A DNA stretch of 64,000 nt, from NCBI RefSeq assembly GCF_003597395.2, contig NC_133770.1, positions 8,891,452 to 8,955,451 of the forward strand. The letters run 5' to 3'. Positions 20,355 through 30,606 of this stretch are shown here, in pieces (the stretch's first letter is position 1; each line of letters opens with the position of its first letter). Below the pieces are notes generated by a model. The model ran no database searches and was not told the DNA's origin. It saw only the letters and a list, made by a program, of their open reading frames with translations. A program made the position numbers and the translations under genes. Source of the stretch: Chelonoidis abingdonii (lineage: Eukaryota > Chordata > Testudines > Testudinidae).

Positions 20355-20445
20355 CTTCTTTGTAGTTTGTCTGTACAGTGCCTAGCACAATGGGGCCTGA
20401 TCCCCTGAAATATGAATATAATTAATAATAATAATAATAATTTCC
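20355..20445 (+). mobile_element. MIR-class SINE tail with (AAT)n microsatellite
   Basis: CTGTACAGTGCCTAGCACAA TGGGGCCTGATCCC is followed by an (AAT)n run at about 20420-20442. Confidence 0.75.
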
Positions 20446-20604
20446 AACATGGCTGATCTTGCAATGGTTATGTGAATATCAACCATTCTCCCTCTTTACA
20501 AAACCTGTCACCACACACCGTTCCACTGCCTAAATCGCTAACATCCCTTTCTCAAAAATCTGAGAAACAGAGGCATGAAAGCCCAGCTTCTAGGTGGATG
20601 TCAT

Positions 20605-21355
20605 GTCCAGAGCCAGATTAATGCAGGGGCTTTAGGGGCTACAACCCCGGGCTTAGGCTAACAGGGGGCCTCACAGACCTGTGGGCCAGATGCAGCCCAC
20701 TGCTTCTTTTCATCCAGCCCTCATCAAGTCTCCACGCTGTGGGGCGGACACTGGTCCCCAAGCCTCGGTGCCCCCCCGAGGCTGCAGCCGTGAGTGCTGA
20801 CTCGCTGATGTGCCCCTGCTGCCCCTAGGCGAGTGGCGTTCAGGGAATCTCTACGCGCTGTCCCTGACCCCATCACGGACTCCACAGCTCCCATTGGCCA
20901 GGTATCACAGCCAATGGGATCTGCAGGGGAGGTGCCTGCAGGCATAGGCAGCATGCACCATGCAAAGTGGCCTGGCCCCTCTGCCTGGTGACCAGACATA
21001 CCAGCCACCTCGGGGAGCAGAGCAGTGCAGAGACATGGCAGGCAGGGATCCTGCCTTAGCCTTGCCACGCCGCTGACCAAGAGCCACCCAAGGTAAGTGC
21101 CTCCTGTCTGAAGCCTGCACCCCCCACACACCAAACCCCTACCCCAGCAAGGAGCGCCCCCCTGCACCCAAACTCCCACCCAGAGCCCACACCTTGAACA
21201 TCCTGCTGCACCCCAACCCTCTGTCCCATGCCTGACCCCACCACAGAACCCATCCCCTCATTGGAGATGCATCCCCTCCCACACCCCAACCCACTGCCTG
21301 CTCCCTCACTCCAAACTGCCAGAGGCCTCACAAAATCTAATAGCCCTGGGTCCAC
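20605..21355. mobile_element. Decayed GC-rich DNA transposon, hAT-like, possibly nested
   Basis: The left part reads GATTAATGCAGGGGCTTTAG and the right end AAATCTAATAGCCCTGGGTC, a weak inverted pair. An internal pair, CCACAGCTCCCATTGGCCAG and CAGCCAATGGGATCTGCAGG near 20881-20923, makes a hairpin. Low CpG and broken frames argue against a gene. Boundaries and superfamily are uncertain. Confidence 0.4.
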
Positions 21356-22070
21356 AGGAGAGTTCATCCGGCCATGGTCATGTCCAAGGGTCACAGTAGA
21401 TGTGTCTGAGAAGATAATTCTAGATGAACAATGAGATAGTTGCAGTACATTTTCCTCCTCCTAATGAAATGTGGGGGTCTTAGGAGGGGGTGTCCAAGGC
21501 CTGTGAAACTGAAAGGGCAGCATCCCCAACTACAAAGCTGTCATCATCTCCATATGCTATTCACTGCCACGGCCTTCATCTTCATTATCCTCTGTCTGTA
21601 TTGCAAAGCCTTCCATCTGTGATAATAAGACTGATGCTAAAGTTCCTGAGCAGATGTATTTTAATCTTGTGGGATGAAGTCGCTCGCCTGATCCATTCAG
21701 ACTAAGAGCTCTTTAGTTTCTTGAAGGAAACAGAATAAAAATTTGCCTGGCAAAGCTATCTATATTAAATCTTGCAGACTATTAATGTTGGCAGCTCATA
21801 AGCCAACACTATTATCTTGTCACATGTCAGTACAGTACATTGATCTTTCCAAGAAGAGGTCATGGAATAGACCAGTAGAGTCAAATGTAAAGGCACAGTG
21901 GCTTTATTGAAGTCAATTACGCCACAGAAGTGCCTATAAATCAATCACAAATCAAATGAAGCAGAATGCATCCCTTACATAGTGGTTTCTACCACCTGTG
22001 GCTGGGAGGACCAGAAATCTTGTTGGATTCACAGAGTTCCAAATGTGTAGACAACTGCTAATAATGATAA
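21356..22070. other. Unique-looking non-coding sequence
   Basis: No repeats were recognised. 21710-21850 is AT-rich with a short palindrome (TGGCAGCTCATAAGCCAACA) and could be a conserved non-coding block; there is no direct evidence. Confidence 0.35.
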
Positions 22071-22074
22071 TAAT

Positions 22075-22145
22075 TGTTTTATTATTATGATTCTAGCTCC
22101 CAGCAGTCCCAGGGACCCCATTATGCTGGGGCCGGTACATGCATT
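22075..22145 (-). mobile_element. MIR-class SINE tail, minus strand
   Basis: TATTATTATGATTCTAGCTC, CAGGGACCCCATTATGCTGG, then GGCCGGTACATGCATTT is the reversed CCTAGCACAATGGGG tail in degraded form. Confidence 0.5.
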
Positions 22146-22959
22146 TCACAAGGATGGAGTACATACTTTACACAGCTACATATGGCACATACATTTTACC
22201 CTCCTTTCATCTAAAAGGTGTGGACCAACAACCTCGATCAATAAGTTGCTAGTCTGGCCAGTGCAGAAGTGGATGTTCAACACACATCCTCAGTCCTGGG
22301 ACAAGAAGTGAGTTGAGTTTAACATGCTACAAAGAGAGAAGTTACAAGATTACACAAGTGAGTAACTGGCACAGTGGACAGTTTGATAAACCTGGGATGA
22401 GGCCAATGAAACTTCCACTTCCCTGTGAACATAGCAGTAGAAGTAAGGAAATGAGGCCTACAAAGATTCAGATTTTATTGTCAGTGTAATTTTGGGGGCT
22501 GCCCAGTGCCAGAGTACACCGCACCCCCCATACTGTGGTAGGCGCACCAGGACTCAGAGGCAAGCCCTACAGATGCTTCAGCAGCTCTGCCTTGCAGGGC
22601 TAGTCCTGGTGGGGCCCAAGAACCACTCAGGCACACGGCTAAGGGAAAGGGTGTTTTAGAGGAGTGGCAGGAACAGGAAGGTTGCCAACACCTCAATACA
22701 GAGGCTTAAACAGTTACAGTTCAAATAGGAATAGCAGGTCTGGTTTCGGCCCGTTTGGCAGCCCAGTGGATAGTCAGGGCCCTTCAGGCCTAGTGCCTGG
22801 GGTGCCCTCTCCAGTCCAGCCTCTATTCAAGCCAAAGGAGCTCTTTGGTTTCCAGGCTCCGCTCAGTTTGTGCCTCTTATTGGGGCCACTCTGTACTGCT
22901 CGGCCGGGGCTGCCTCCTACTGCAGGCAGGCCCCTTGAAATGATCCAGCAAGCGACCAG
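22146..22959. other. Non-coding sequence, origin unclear
   Basis: The interval 22480-22960 is GC-richer than its surroundings and may be part of a mobile element, but I found no termini. An open frame of 189 codons on the minus strand overlaps it; it is proline and serine rich and has no recognised domain. Confidence 0.35.
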
Positions 22960-23128
22960 AGGAGGGGGACGAGAGCAGCAAGCGATGGGGGCACAGTCAG
23001 AGCAAGGGTGGGGCCTCGAGGAAAGAGGCCTCGAGAAAAGAGGAGTTTTGGGGGGAGAATGGGGCCTTAGGGGAAAAGGCAGGGACTCGGGGGTCCAGTT
23101 ACCAGGAATTAGAAAGGTGGCAACCCTA
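22960..23128 (-). mobile_element. GC-rich hAT-like MITE end, minus strand
   Basis: The right edge AATTAGAAAGGTGGCAACCCT, read in reverse as AGGGTTGCCACCTTTCTAAT, is a terminus resembling that of the element at 49486. It is followed inwards by repeated CCTCGAGGAAAGAGG-type sequence. The left terminus was not found. Confidence 0.45.
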
Positions 23129-23449
23129 CTCTGCCCTGGCTCCTTGCCCAGCCACTGCTGATCCCCTATAACTCCACACAGATCTGCACCCAGCTGTGAC
23201 ATCTGGCACCCATAGCCTGGCCCACATGTGGCTCTGCAAATGGTTTCTGGAGATTCCTCTGGAACTGGATTCCTGGCTAGCCACATGGCTGCTGTCACCC
23301 AACAGATCCCAGCCACTTCTTGGTTCAGCCACTTACCTAGCAAGGAGGAAAGGATGTGCCATGGGCAGGGGATTTATGGGAGTTGTAGTCCCTGCTTAGC
23401 AGATCCATTACATCAATGCATGGCACTAGAATGACTACGTAAGGCAAAG
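23129..23449. other. Non-coding sequence, no feature seen
   Basis: No recognised repeat or domain; frames are short. Confidence 0.4.
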
Positions 23450-23825
23450 GGTGAAATTTTCAAAAGCACCTCAGTGACTTAGAAGCCTAAACTCCATTAT
23501 CAAAAATGACTTAGACACATAGGAACCTATGTCTAATTGAAAACAAATGGGACTTCTAATTACAGATTTTTAAAAGTAGGCATCTAAAGATGCAAATAAG
23601 TATTTCTGAAAATCCCACTATGCACCTATCTGCATCTTTAGGTATCTAAATACCTTTAAAAATCTGGTACTAAATCCCATATCCTCAAAGGTATTTAGGC
23701 TTCTAACTTCCACAGAAATCAGTGGAAGTTAGGAGCTTAAATACATTTGTGGACCTGGGCCTAAATGAGTTTTGAAAGTTCATTAAAGCTCCCACCTTTC
23801 TTAGGTGCTTTTGAAAATTTTACTC
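23450..23825. mobile_element. Palindromic MITE with a smaller palindrome inside
   Basis: The ends GTGAAATTTTCAAAAGCACC and, inverted, GTAAAATTTTCAAAAGCACC match at 19 of 20 positions. Inside, 23677-23765 is a second hairpin (TCAAAGGTATTTAGGCTTCT / TTAGGAGCTTAAATACATTT) like that at 19449. No clean target duplication was found. Confidence 0.65.
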
Positions 23826-25070
23826 AAATTTATAAGGGAAAGAAACATTTAAAGATAAATCACCCTTGGCTCCAAAATTCTTCACACATCATAAAGGCAT
23901 CCCCTTCTCAGTCTATACGTTATTCTGAGCCACAGCCATAACGGGGAGCCTGAATTCAGTGTGGATACAGGGTAATGCCATTATTTTTTATGTCATGTCC
24001 TCTGCAACGTGGTTGATGTATTAATTTTTTTTAAAGAAGCAGGATGTTGTGAATCTATCTATACCTGCAGACATTCAGAGGCAAAGCATTAAAAGCCCTT
24101 GCCTTAGGATTGTGTCATGTACGAATGCATTGTGGAATCTGGATTTTAACCATCCAGATTATGAGAAGAGGATTCTGAAATATTTCAGTGACCGATCTGT
24201 TTTGTCAAGCACACCAACTGCTATCTGATTTCACACGAACCTCTCACTCTTGCACTGCGTCCAGAATCCAGCATCAGAAAAGCAATACATGGTTGGGCTT
24301 CCCGGTAGAACAGAACGAAGAGCAGCAGTGTACCAGGAAAACCAACAGGATTGGCGGCTCTGGTTTTGTTAGGGTAACTCTGAGTCCTGCTTGGGACAGA
24401 GAACTTTTCAAGAGCCTGTGAAATGTGATTGCATTGAGATGTTATGTCAGGATAACCCTGAACCAAACAGCATCGCCTTGTTTTGTGGTGAGAAATGTAA
24501 TGAGGTCACATGAGCCACATTTGTTCCGTCAGGCCCAAACCAACCGGTTTGAGAAAACTTCATTTGTGGCACCTGCCGTCTAGCTGTGTTATAGGCACAA
24601 CCCGCTTTTCTGGAGTGGATACCATGATGCCTTCCCCTTGTGGCATTGTTATATTAGGCTGCGCTGGGCTGCCCACTTCAATTCTCCGTGTAGTTTGCAC
24701 GGCTTTGAAGAGCCTGAGTCTGCGGTTTATCTGTGGGTTTTTAGATGAGCTTTTAAACCCTCTATCAGTGATACATTCCAGGGTGGAATCAAGGCACCTA
24801 AATAAAATTGACATAAAGCAAGGCCTTTTAATTATCCAATTATTCTGTTTCAAGTGACAGCTGGTAAAAGGCTTAGTGTTCTGCTTTCGTCTCTGTTGAC
24901 ATCAAATCAAGGATCAAAGCTTCTCAATTTTTGGCCTCCGATTTTCTCTCCTTGATCTAAGCCCCCCTTTCATGACTTCAATGGCCCGAATGCCCCTCTC
25001 CTCACTTATGCTGCTCGTTTAGTGGTGATTGGTGGCAGGGGAGGGGGAGAGGAGGCTCAAAAGCCTTGGA
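23826..25070. other. Unique-looking non-coding sequence
   Basis: No repeat was recognised from about 23990 to 24960. Opposed frames of 115 and 97 codons at 24510-24857 overlap one another and show no known domain. 24700-24870 is AT-rich and could be a conserved non-coding element. Confidence 0.35.
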
Positions 25071-25074
25071 GATT

Positions 25075-25500
25075 GTTATTATTTGTTTCACCATAGGAAC
25101 CACAGTCCCAAATGAGTTCTAGGCTCCATTGTGCTGGGTGCTGTACGGACACAGGGTAAGAGACAGTGCCAGTCCTACAGATTTTACAGCCTAGCTATCT
25201 GAAGGGTGAGAGATAGCTCAGTGGTTTGAGCATTTGCCTGCTAAACCCCAAGTTGTGAGCTTAATCCTTGAGGGGGCCATTTAGGGATCTGGGGCAAAAA
25301 TTTGTCTGGGGATTGATCCTACTCTGAGCAGGGCGGTAGACTGGATGACCTCCTGACGTCCTTTCCAACCTTGATATTCTATTATTATTATCCCCATTTT
25401 ATAGATGAGGAACTGAGGTACAGAGAGATTAGATGATTTGCCCAAGGTCATGCAAGAACTCTGGAGTAGAGCTGGGAACTGAACTCACAGAATAATGACT
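25075..25500 (-). mobile_element. MIR-class SINE, minus strand, split by a tRNA-derived SINE
   Basis: 25075-25200 holds the reversed tail (CTAGGCTCCATTGTGCTGGG, TGCTGTACGGACACAGGGTA). 25384-25500 holds the reversed core (TATCCCCATTTTATAGATGA, GAACTGAGGTACAGAGAG, TTGCCCAAGGTCATGCAAGA). The SINE at 25204-25383 lies between, so it inserted later. Confidence 0.8.
25204..25383 (+). mobile_element. tRNA-derived SINE with CR1-type tail
   Basis: The head GAGATAGCTCAGTGGTTTGA (A-box region) and GTTGTGAGCTTAATCCTTGA (B-box region) are followed by GGGGGCCATTTAGGGATCTG. The 3' part CTGGATGACCTCCTGACGTC then CTTTCCAACCTTGATATTCT resembles the CR1 3' end, which is thought to recruit CR1 reverse transcriptase. 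It is not a working tRNA gene. Confidence 0.9.
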
Positions 25501-25674
25501 CTCACTCAAACCTGCTACAGTGCTTCCAGTACTTGCCTGAACTGTACTGGCTCTGCAATATCAGGCTGCAAATCCCTCAGGAGTGGAGATTTCCAGTACT
25601 TCTAGTGATGATGTTTTCCCATGTAGACAGAGCAAACCATGTTTTCAATGTGGATTACTTTGGCTTCTGATACA

Positions 25675-25928
25675 GGCCATGTCTACACTATGGGCACTAC
25701 AGCAGCTCAGCTGTAATGCCGCTGTAGCCCTGTAGTGCAGATGCTTCCTACAGTGAAAGAAGGGGTTTTCCATCCCTGTAAGTAACTCACCTCTCCAAGC
25801 AGTGCTCCCTCGGTTGACCTGGGAATTCCTTCCTCACCCTAGCTATGACTACACCACTGGTTAGGTGGGTGTACAGAACCCCAGGGCTCAGTAGCTATGT
25901 CGATCTAACTTTTAAGTGTAGACCAGCC
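25675..25928. mobile_element. PIF/Harbinger-like MITE
   Basis: The left end GGCCATGTCTACACTATGGG and the inverted right end GGCTGGTCTACACTTAAAAG are similar over about 15 bp. No clean 3-bp duplication was seen. No coding capacity. Confidence 0.65.
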
Positions 25929-26189
25929 TGAGGATAACAACAAACACCTCTGTGGATTCAAGAAAGGACCAACGCAACTGTTTACATCCCAGTCAGCACA
26001 GCAGAACAAGAGGTTCATGATCGATGCACCTGCTTGAGCTCAGGAGACTTTGGCAGTGATCTGAAGACAAAATCCCTTCATCTGTCTCCCACCCATTTCG
26101 TGTTAACACACTCCCTGCGATCATAGTGACTCCTCTGTCTTTGGGCAAGAAGACAAACAAATCCACAGTCTCTGCCTTCGTAAATGGCA

Positions 26190-26455
26190 GGATGCTTCTG
26201 TGATTATAGCACTAGATTGGGACTCCTATCCAAATTAACTGGCTGGTTCTGCTGCTGCCCCCTTGCCTGTAAAGTGGGGGTAATAACACTTCCTTTCTCC
26301 CACCCTTTGTCTGTCTTGTCTATTTAGCTACTAAGCAATCCAGGGCAGGATCTTTCTCTCACGATGTGTCTGTACAGCACCTAGCACAAGAGGAGGTTTG
26401 GATCTCAGTTTGGGCCTTTAGGTGCTACCACACCACAAATAATAATCATAAATAA
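26190..26455 (+). mobile_element. MIR/CORE-type SINE
   Basis: It has the head GATTATAGCACTAGATTGGG, the core CTGGTTCTGCTGCTGCCCCC, then CTTTGTCTGTCTTGTCTATT and CTGTACAGCACCTAGCACAA. Same modular order as 18850. Confidence 0.75.
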
Positions 26456-26504
26456 AATTCAGCTTCACCTTTGTGTATGGGTATTAGCGTTTGCTTCTGG
26501 GATC

Positions 26505-26622
26505 ATAAAATCATAGAATATCAGGGTTGGGACGTCATCTAGTCCAACCCGCTGATCAAAGCAGGAGCAATCCCCAGACAGATTTTTGCCCCAGATCCCT
26601 AAATGGCCCTGTCAAGGATTCT
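26505..26622 (-). mobile_element. SINE with CR1-type tail, head missing, minus strand
   Basis: CATAGAATATCAGGGTTGGG, ATCTAGTCCAACCCGCTGAT, then TTTTTGCCCCAGATCCCTAA matches the 3' two-thirds of the SINE at 25204 in reverse. The tRNA-like head is absent. Confidence 0.8.
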
Positions 26623-26696
26623 GTGTATTGGCACGTGGGCGTGTGCATTACTGCATGGATCTGCATGGCTGAGTGTGCACATATGACATGAAAGCT

Positions 26697-27115
26697 AAGG
26701 CTTAGTTCATACTAGAAAACATTTGCTGACATGGCTATGCCAGTATATCTGTATCAGCAAACTCGCCTAGCAAAGCTGCATCTTATGCCAGCAAAAAAGT
26801 GCTTTTGCCGGTACAATTTATACCAACTCAGCAAGTGAAATAAGCTTCTTCTTAGCGTCTCCGCAACATTCCTCAGGTGGCACGTGACCAGGATTCATTG
26901 CTGAATTGGGCCCGCTGGTTGGATCATTAGCTTCCATGACCTGAGCCAAGTTACTGATAGGAAGCATGATATGAGTGCTGATTCATGCCCCCCAGTGAAA
27001 TAAGCTATGCTGGCAAAAGCACTTGTATGTAAGTATAACTTCACCTACATTTGGGCCTTTGCCAGCTGGGAAATGTTACTTAAAAACCCCACTGCCAGCT
27101 GACAATATTAAGCGC
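26697..27115. mobile_element. Decayed MITE carrying an unidentified insert
   Basis: Paired blocks such as GCTATGCCAGTATATCTG and AAGCACTTGTATGTAAGTAT, and GCCAGCAAAAAAGTGCTTTTGC, suggest a Harbinger-type MITE of about 260 bp interrupted at 26847-26994. The termini GAGGCTTAGTTCATACT (approximate) and inverted GAGGTCTGCGCTTAATATTG are weak. Confidence 0.45.
26847..26994. other. 148-bp insert with 12-bp direct repeats, identity unknown
   Basis: The insert is flanked by a perfect 12-bp repeat GTGAAATAAGCT (26835-26846 and 26995-27006), which looks like a target duplication. Two potential hairpins exist: CCTCAGGT with ACCTGAG, and GCATGA with TCATGC. It has no A-tail and no recognised family. It could be a retroposed small RNA or a small transposon. 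Confidence 0.45.
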
Positions 27116-27119
27116 AGAC

Positions 27120-27458
27120 CTCACCGAAGATTCTTTTTCTAAAGAGAGGAATCATCACAGCTGCAACGCAATGGAGGCAGTTGTGTTGTGTCAATAGAAT
27201 GGAGCGGGATTAAAGCACGTAAGCAAAGAATAAACTACCCAGGGACTGTGGGCATAATCCTGCCTTCCGAAGAACAGCAAAGGTTTGAGTGGGGAGAGGT
27301 TAATTGGCTTTATTTTCTTCCTACCATTCTTTGGGCCCATGCTTTTGAAAGCACTGATATTACAGAGTGTGATGGCTTCCTTTATGTGTAGCTTTCTCTC
27401 CCCTGCTGCCTGGAATGATGCCTCAAATCAGGGAGCATTGGAAGCCCCCAAGTTTCCA
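27120..27458. other. Non-coding sequence, no feature seen
   Basis: Short frames only; no recognised repeat. Confidence 0.4.
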
Positions 27459-27466
27459 ATCAGCAG

Positions 27467-27857
27467 CAGGGCCGGCTTTAGGCCTATTCCACCAATTCCC
27501 CCGAATCGGGCCCCGCACCCCACAGGGCCCCACGCCCAGTGAGAATCCTTTCCCTGGCTAGAGGTGCCTTTTTAATTTTCACTCACCCGGCGGCGCTCCG
27601 GGTCTTCGACGGCACTTCGACGGCAGGTACTTCGCTCGCTCCAGGTCTTCGGTAGCACTTTGGCGGCGGGTCCTTCAGTGCCACCGAAGACCTGGAGTGA
27701 GTGAAGGACCCGTTGCCGAAGTGCCGCTGAGGACACGGAGCACTGCCAGGTGAGTACAAGCCCCAAGTGGGTTTTTTTTTTTTTTTTAAATTCACCCCTG
27801 CTGGGGCCCTGTCAAAACTTTTCAAATTGGGCCCCACACTTCCTAAAACCAGCCCTG
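27467..27857. mobile_element. hAT-like MITE, six-copy family, copy 4
   Basis: It starts CAGGGCCGGCTTTAGGCC and ends AAAACCAGCCCTG, flanked by a perfect 8-bp ATCAGCAG at 27459-27466 and 27858-27865. At 391 bp it is the longest copy. Its core holds repeated CTTCGGCGG-type arms (GGTCTTCGACGGCACTTCGA) also found in the element at 30607. Confidence 0.9.
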
Positions 27858-27969
27858 ATCAGCAGGAGATGATTTTCTCTCTTTGCTGCCCTTGGAGCCC
27901 CCTCCCCCATCCCATAAACATTTCCCTGGATTTCCTCAATGGAAGAAATGGCAGGAGCCCCAAACTTAA

Positions 27970-28247
27970 TGGGGATCGGGGGGTAGTGATCGATCTAGCA
28001 GGGATCGATTTATTGTGTCTAGTCTAGACGCGATAAATCGACCCTGAGCCGTCTCCCGTCGACTCCTGTACTCCAGCACCGTGAGAGGCGCAGGCAGAGT
28101 CGACGGAGGAGCGGCAGCTGTCGACCCATCGCGATGAAGACACCACGGTAAGTAGATCTAAGTACGTCTACTTCAGCTACGTTATTCACCTAGCTGAAGT
28201 CGTGTAACTTAGATCGATTTCCGCCTCCCCCCAGTGTAGACCAGGGC
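27970..28247 (-). mobile_element. PIF/Harbinger-like MITE, copy 4, reverse orientation
   Basis: The right end CCCCAGTGTAGACCAGGGC is followed by TAA (28248-28250). The inner hairpin CTTCAGCTACGTTATTCACC TAGCTGAAGT lies at 28170-28200. The left terminus is degraded, so 27970 is approximate; TAA also occurs at 27967-27969. Confidence 0.75.
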
Positions 28248-28250
28248 TAA

Positions 28251-29069
28251 GTAGATAATATACAGAGGGGATCAAGTGGACTCTTGGAAGCATGAGAGTC
28301 AAAGGATGTATTGTCTAGTGGTTGGAGCCTGGTTTTGCAAGAGCTGCAGAGCCTGAGAGCTATATAGAGGAGATCTGGAGAGAGAGAATGAAATGCAGAA
28401 ACACAGGGAAAGAGGGCAAATACAGCAGCTCTTTCTCATCCTCTTTTAACCACTTTCCTAAGCCAGGAGTCTACAAACACAGTGTGGCCCTTTAAGAGTT
28501 ATTTGCATTCCCTCCCTAAAAAGCTCTCTGTCCCTGCAAGAAGTCTCCTTCAGATAATAGGGATGGGGAGGAGACATTTCTCTCACACTGAGGCTAATCC
28601 AAGCTTTTTATCATTGTCGGGGAGAGGGGTTGCCTCGGTCTTTACCCATCAATCCACAGGACCTGACGCTTCGTGGGCCTCTGTGAACATATGACGGGTA
28701 CTAAACCAACTCATCTGATCGTGGCAATGGCTGCCAACGAGCCGACGTATGGATGCTAACGTGACGCGGCTTCCCCTCCCGTATGAAGTCATGGATGGCC
28801 CCATGCTGGGTTTACGAGAGGGATTTGCTTGGGATATTGAACCTCTTTGGGTAATTGGAGAGGAAAAGTTCCTGTTTGCAAAGCAGGGGAAGCATTTGGT
28901 TGTTTCCCTGGCTGTGAAAAGTGCCATCTAGGAGCATAAGAGAAAATGACCCATCAATGAATGCGCATCCAGCCGATGAGGTCAAATCTGAAATCACTTC
29001 TCTCCATATGGATTAGGTTTTCCCAGTTCAGGTGATCGCTTTCTGTTGCACTCGGTAACCTGGATGGGT
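28251..29069. other. Unique-looking non-coding sequence
   Basis: No repeats recognised. Opposed frames at 28649-28931 (60-92 codons) show no known domain. Confidence 0.4.
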
Positions 29070-29215
29070 GTTTGCACTAGTGGTCTGAACACAGGGTTGG
29101 GAGCCACAAAGTCTTGTTCTCATACTGGCTTTGATTTTGACTCAGGCAAGTAATTTAACCTCAGTGTATCAGTTTTTCCACCTATAAAATGGAGCCTTTG
29201 GCAAAACGGGATCTA
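29070..29215 (+). mobile_element. MIR-type SINE fragment
   Basis: It has a degraded head at GTGGTCTGAACACAGGGTTG, then TTGACTCAGGCAAGTAATTT AACCTCAGTG and TTCCACCTATAAAATGGAGC, the MIR core and distal part. A hairpin MITE scrap follows at 29372-29436 (GACTGATCTAAAGCCCACTG / TGATCTTTGAATCAGGCC). Confidence 0.65.
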
Positions 29216-29676
29216 GCATATGGTGTTAAAATCAGTGGGTGTGTATACATGCAGTATAAACATTACCTAGTTAGCCAACAACTCCCCAGCAATGTAGGTA
29301 GGTAGAGACGTTATCCACCTTTCACTGCTAAGGAAGTTGCCATATACACCCCAAAGTTGGGATTCACAGGGACTGATCTAAAGCCCACTGAAGTCCAAGT
29401 CTCCCCACTGATTTTGATGATCTTTGAATCAGGCCCACAGAGCACAGATTTCATAAACTGCAAGGGCCAATTCTCCTTAATTCTGAACCCGAATTCTCCA
29501 AAGGCTTCAGGTCTCCCCTAACGTCTAGGGATATTAAGGGCTGCAACATAGTGGGGAAATGACAGTAGAGTTGGGCACAAGTCAGGTCTTGAACATCAGG
29601 AAGCACAGGGGACATTCTGAGCTGAGGATCTGGGTGAAGCCATTTGCAGAATTCAGATCCGTATGTGGGTTTCCAG

Positions 29677-29911
29677 CAGGGCTGGCTCCAGCTTTTCTGC
29701 CAACCCAAGCAGCCAAAAAAAAAAAAAAAAGTGGTAGTTCTTCAGCGGCAGCTCAATCGCGCCACTTCTTCTGCGGCAGTTCAGCAGCGGCTCCTCCCTC
29801 TCTTCCTCTTCGGCAGCAGACGTGCCGCCCTGATGCCAGGTGGAGTGCTGCCCCTTTGAATTGCCCGCCCCAAGCACCTGCTTCCTACGCTGGCATCTGG
29901 AGCCGGCCCTG
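29677..29911. mobile_element. hAT-like MITE, six-copy family, copy 5
   Basis: It starts CAGGGCTGGCTCCAGCTTTT and ends CATCTGGAGCCGGCCCTG, flanked by a perfect 8-bp GTTTCCAG at 29669-29676 and 29912-29919. It contains an A-run at about 29716-29731 and paired TCAGCGGCAG arms. Confidence 0.92.
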
Positions 29912-30176
29912 GTTTCCAGCATCCACACGGATTGGAGAATTTGGTTTGCACCATTAGAGATAGAGGTCATTTACAAAAGGAAGATCAAATTTTGGGTTTC
30001 AAGCATCACCAAAGAATAAGGATTTTCAGACAGGGGCAGTTGGGGATCAACCATTACAGACAAAGGTAACATGCAAAATTCAGACCTGGGTGCAGGTTTC
30101 AAACACCCCTGAATTTCAGTGCTGTTCAGATCCAGGGTTGTGGTTTGGGCCATTACAGAGGGTGGTTATATGCAGA

Positions 30177-30439
30177 CAGCGGCGGCTCCAGGCACCAGAG
30201 CTCCACGCGCGTGCTTGGGGCAGCAAGCCGTGGGAGGCTCCCTGCCGGTCCCTGAGAGGGCGGCAGTCAGGCTGCCTTTGGCGGCTTGCCTGCGGAAGGT
30301 CCGCTGGTCCCGCGGATTCGCCAGCAATTCAGCGGTGGGTATGCCGAAGGCACGGGACCGGCGGACCTCCCGCAGGCAAGCCACCAAAGGCTGCCTGATT
30401 GCCATGCTTGGGGTGGAAAAAAAGCTAGAGCAGCCCCTG
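30177..30439. mobile_element. hAT-like MITE, six-copy family, copy 6
   Basis: It starts CAGCGGCGGCTCCAGGCACC and ends AGCTAGAGCAGCCCCTG. The flanks TATGCAGA (30169-30176) and TATGCGGA (30440-30447) match at 7 of 8 positions. It lies only 265 bp from copy 5. Confidence 0.88.
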
Positions 30440-30606
30440 TATGCGGAACTCAGCTCCAGATGCAGATTTCAAAAACACCCCTGAAAGATAAATATGAACT
30501 TTTAAAAATAGAATTAGCTTAAGTTTAGTTAAGGAAATATATGTGTTGTAAAGAAAGGTCCTGACTAGCAAGAAGATGGAAAGCCTTGAAAATGAGACGT
30601 TATAAG

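Noticed and set aside
22774..23343. 189-codon minus-strand frame, longest in the window
   Set aside because: It is low-complexity Pro/Ser-rich, overlaps a GC-rich MITE end at 22960-23128, has an opposing 165-codon frame, and matches no family I know.
25204..25270. tRNA-like sequence considered as a tRNA gene
   Set aside because: It continues directly into a SINE body and CR1-type tail and has related copies at 8637 and 13478; the cloverleaf is degraded.
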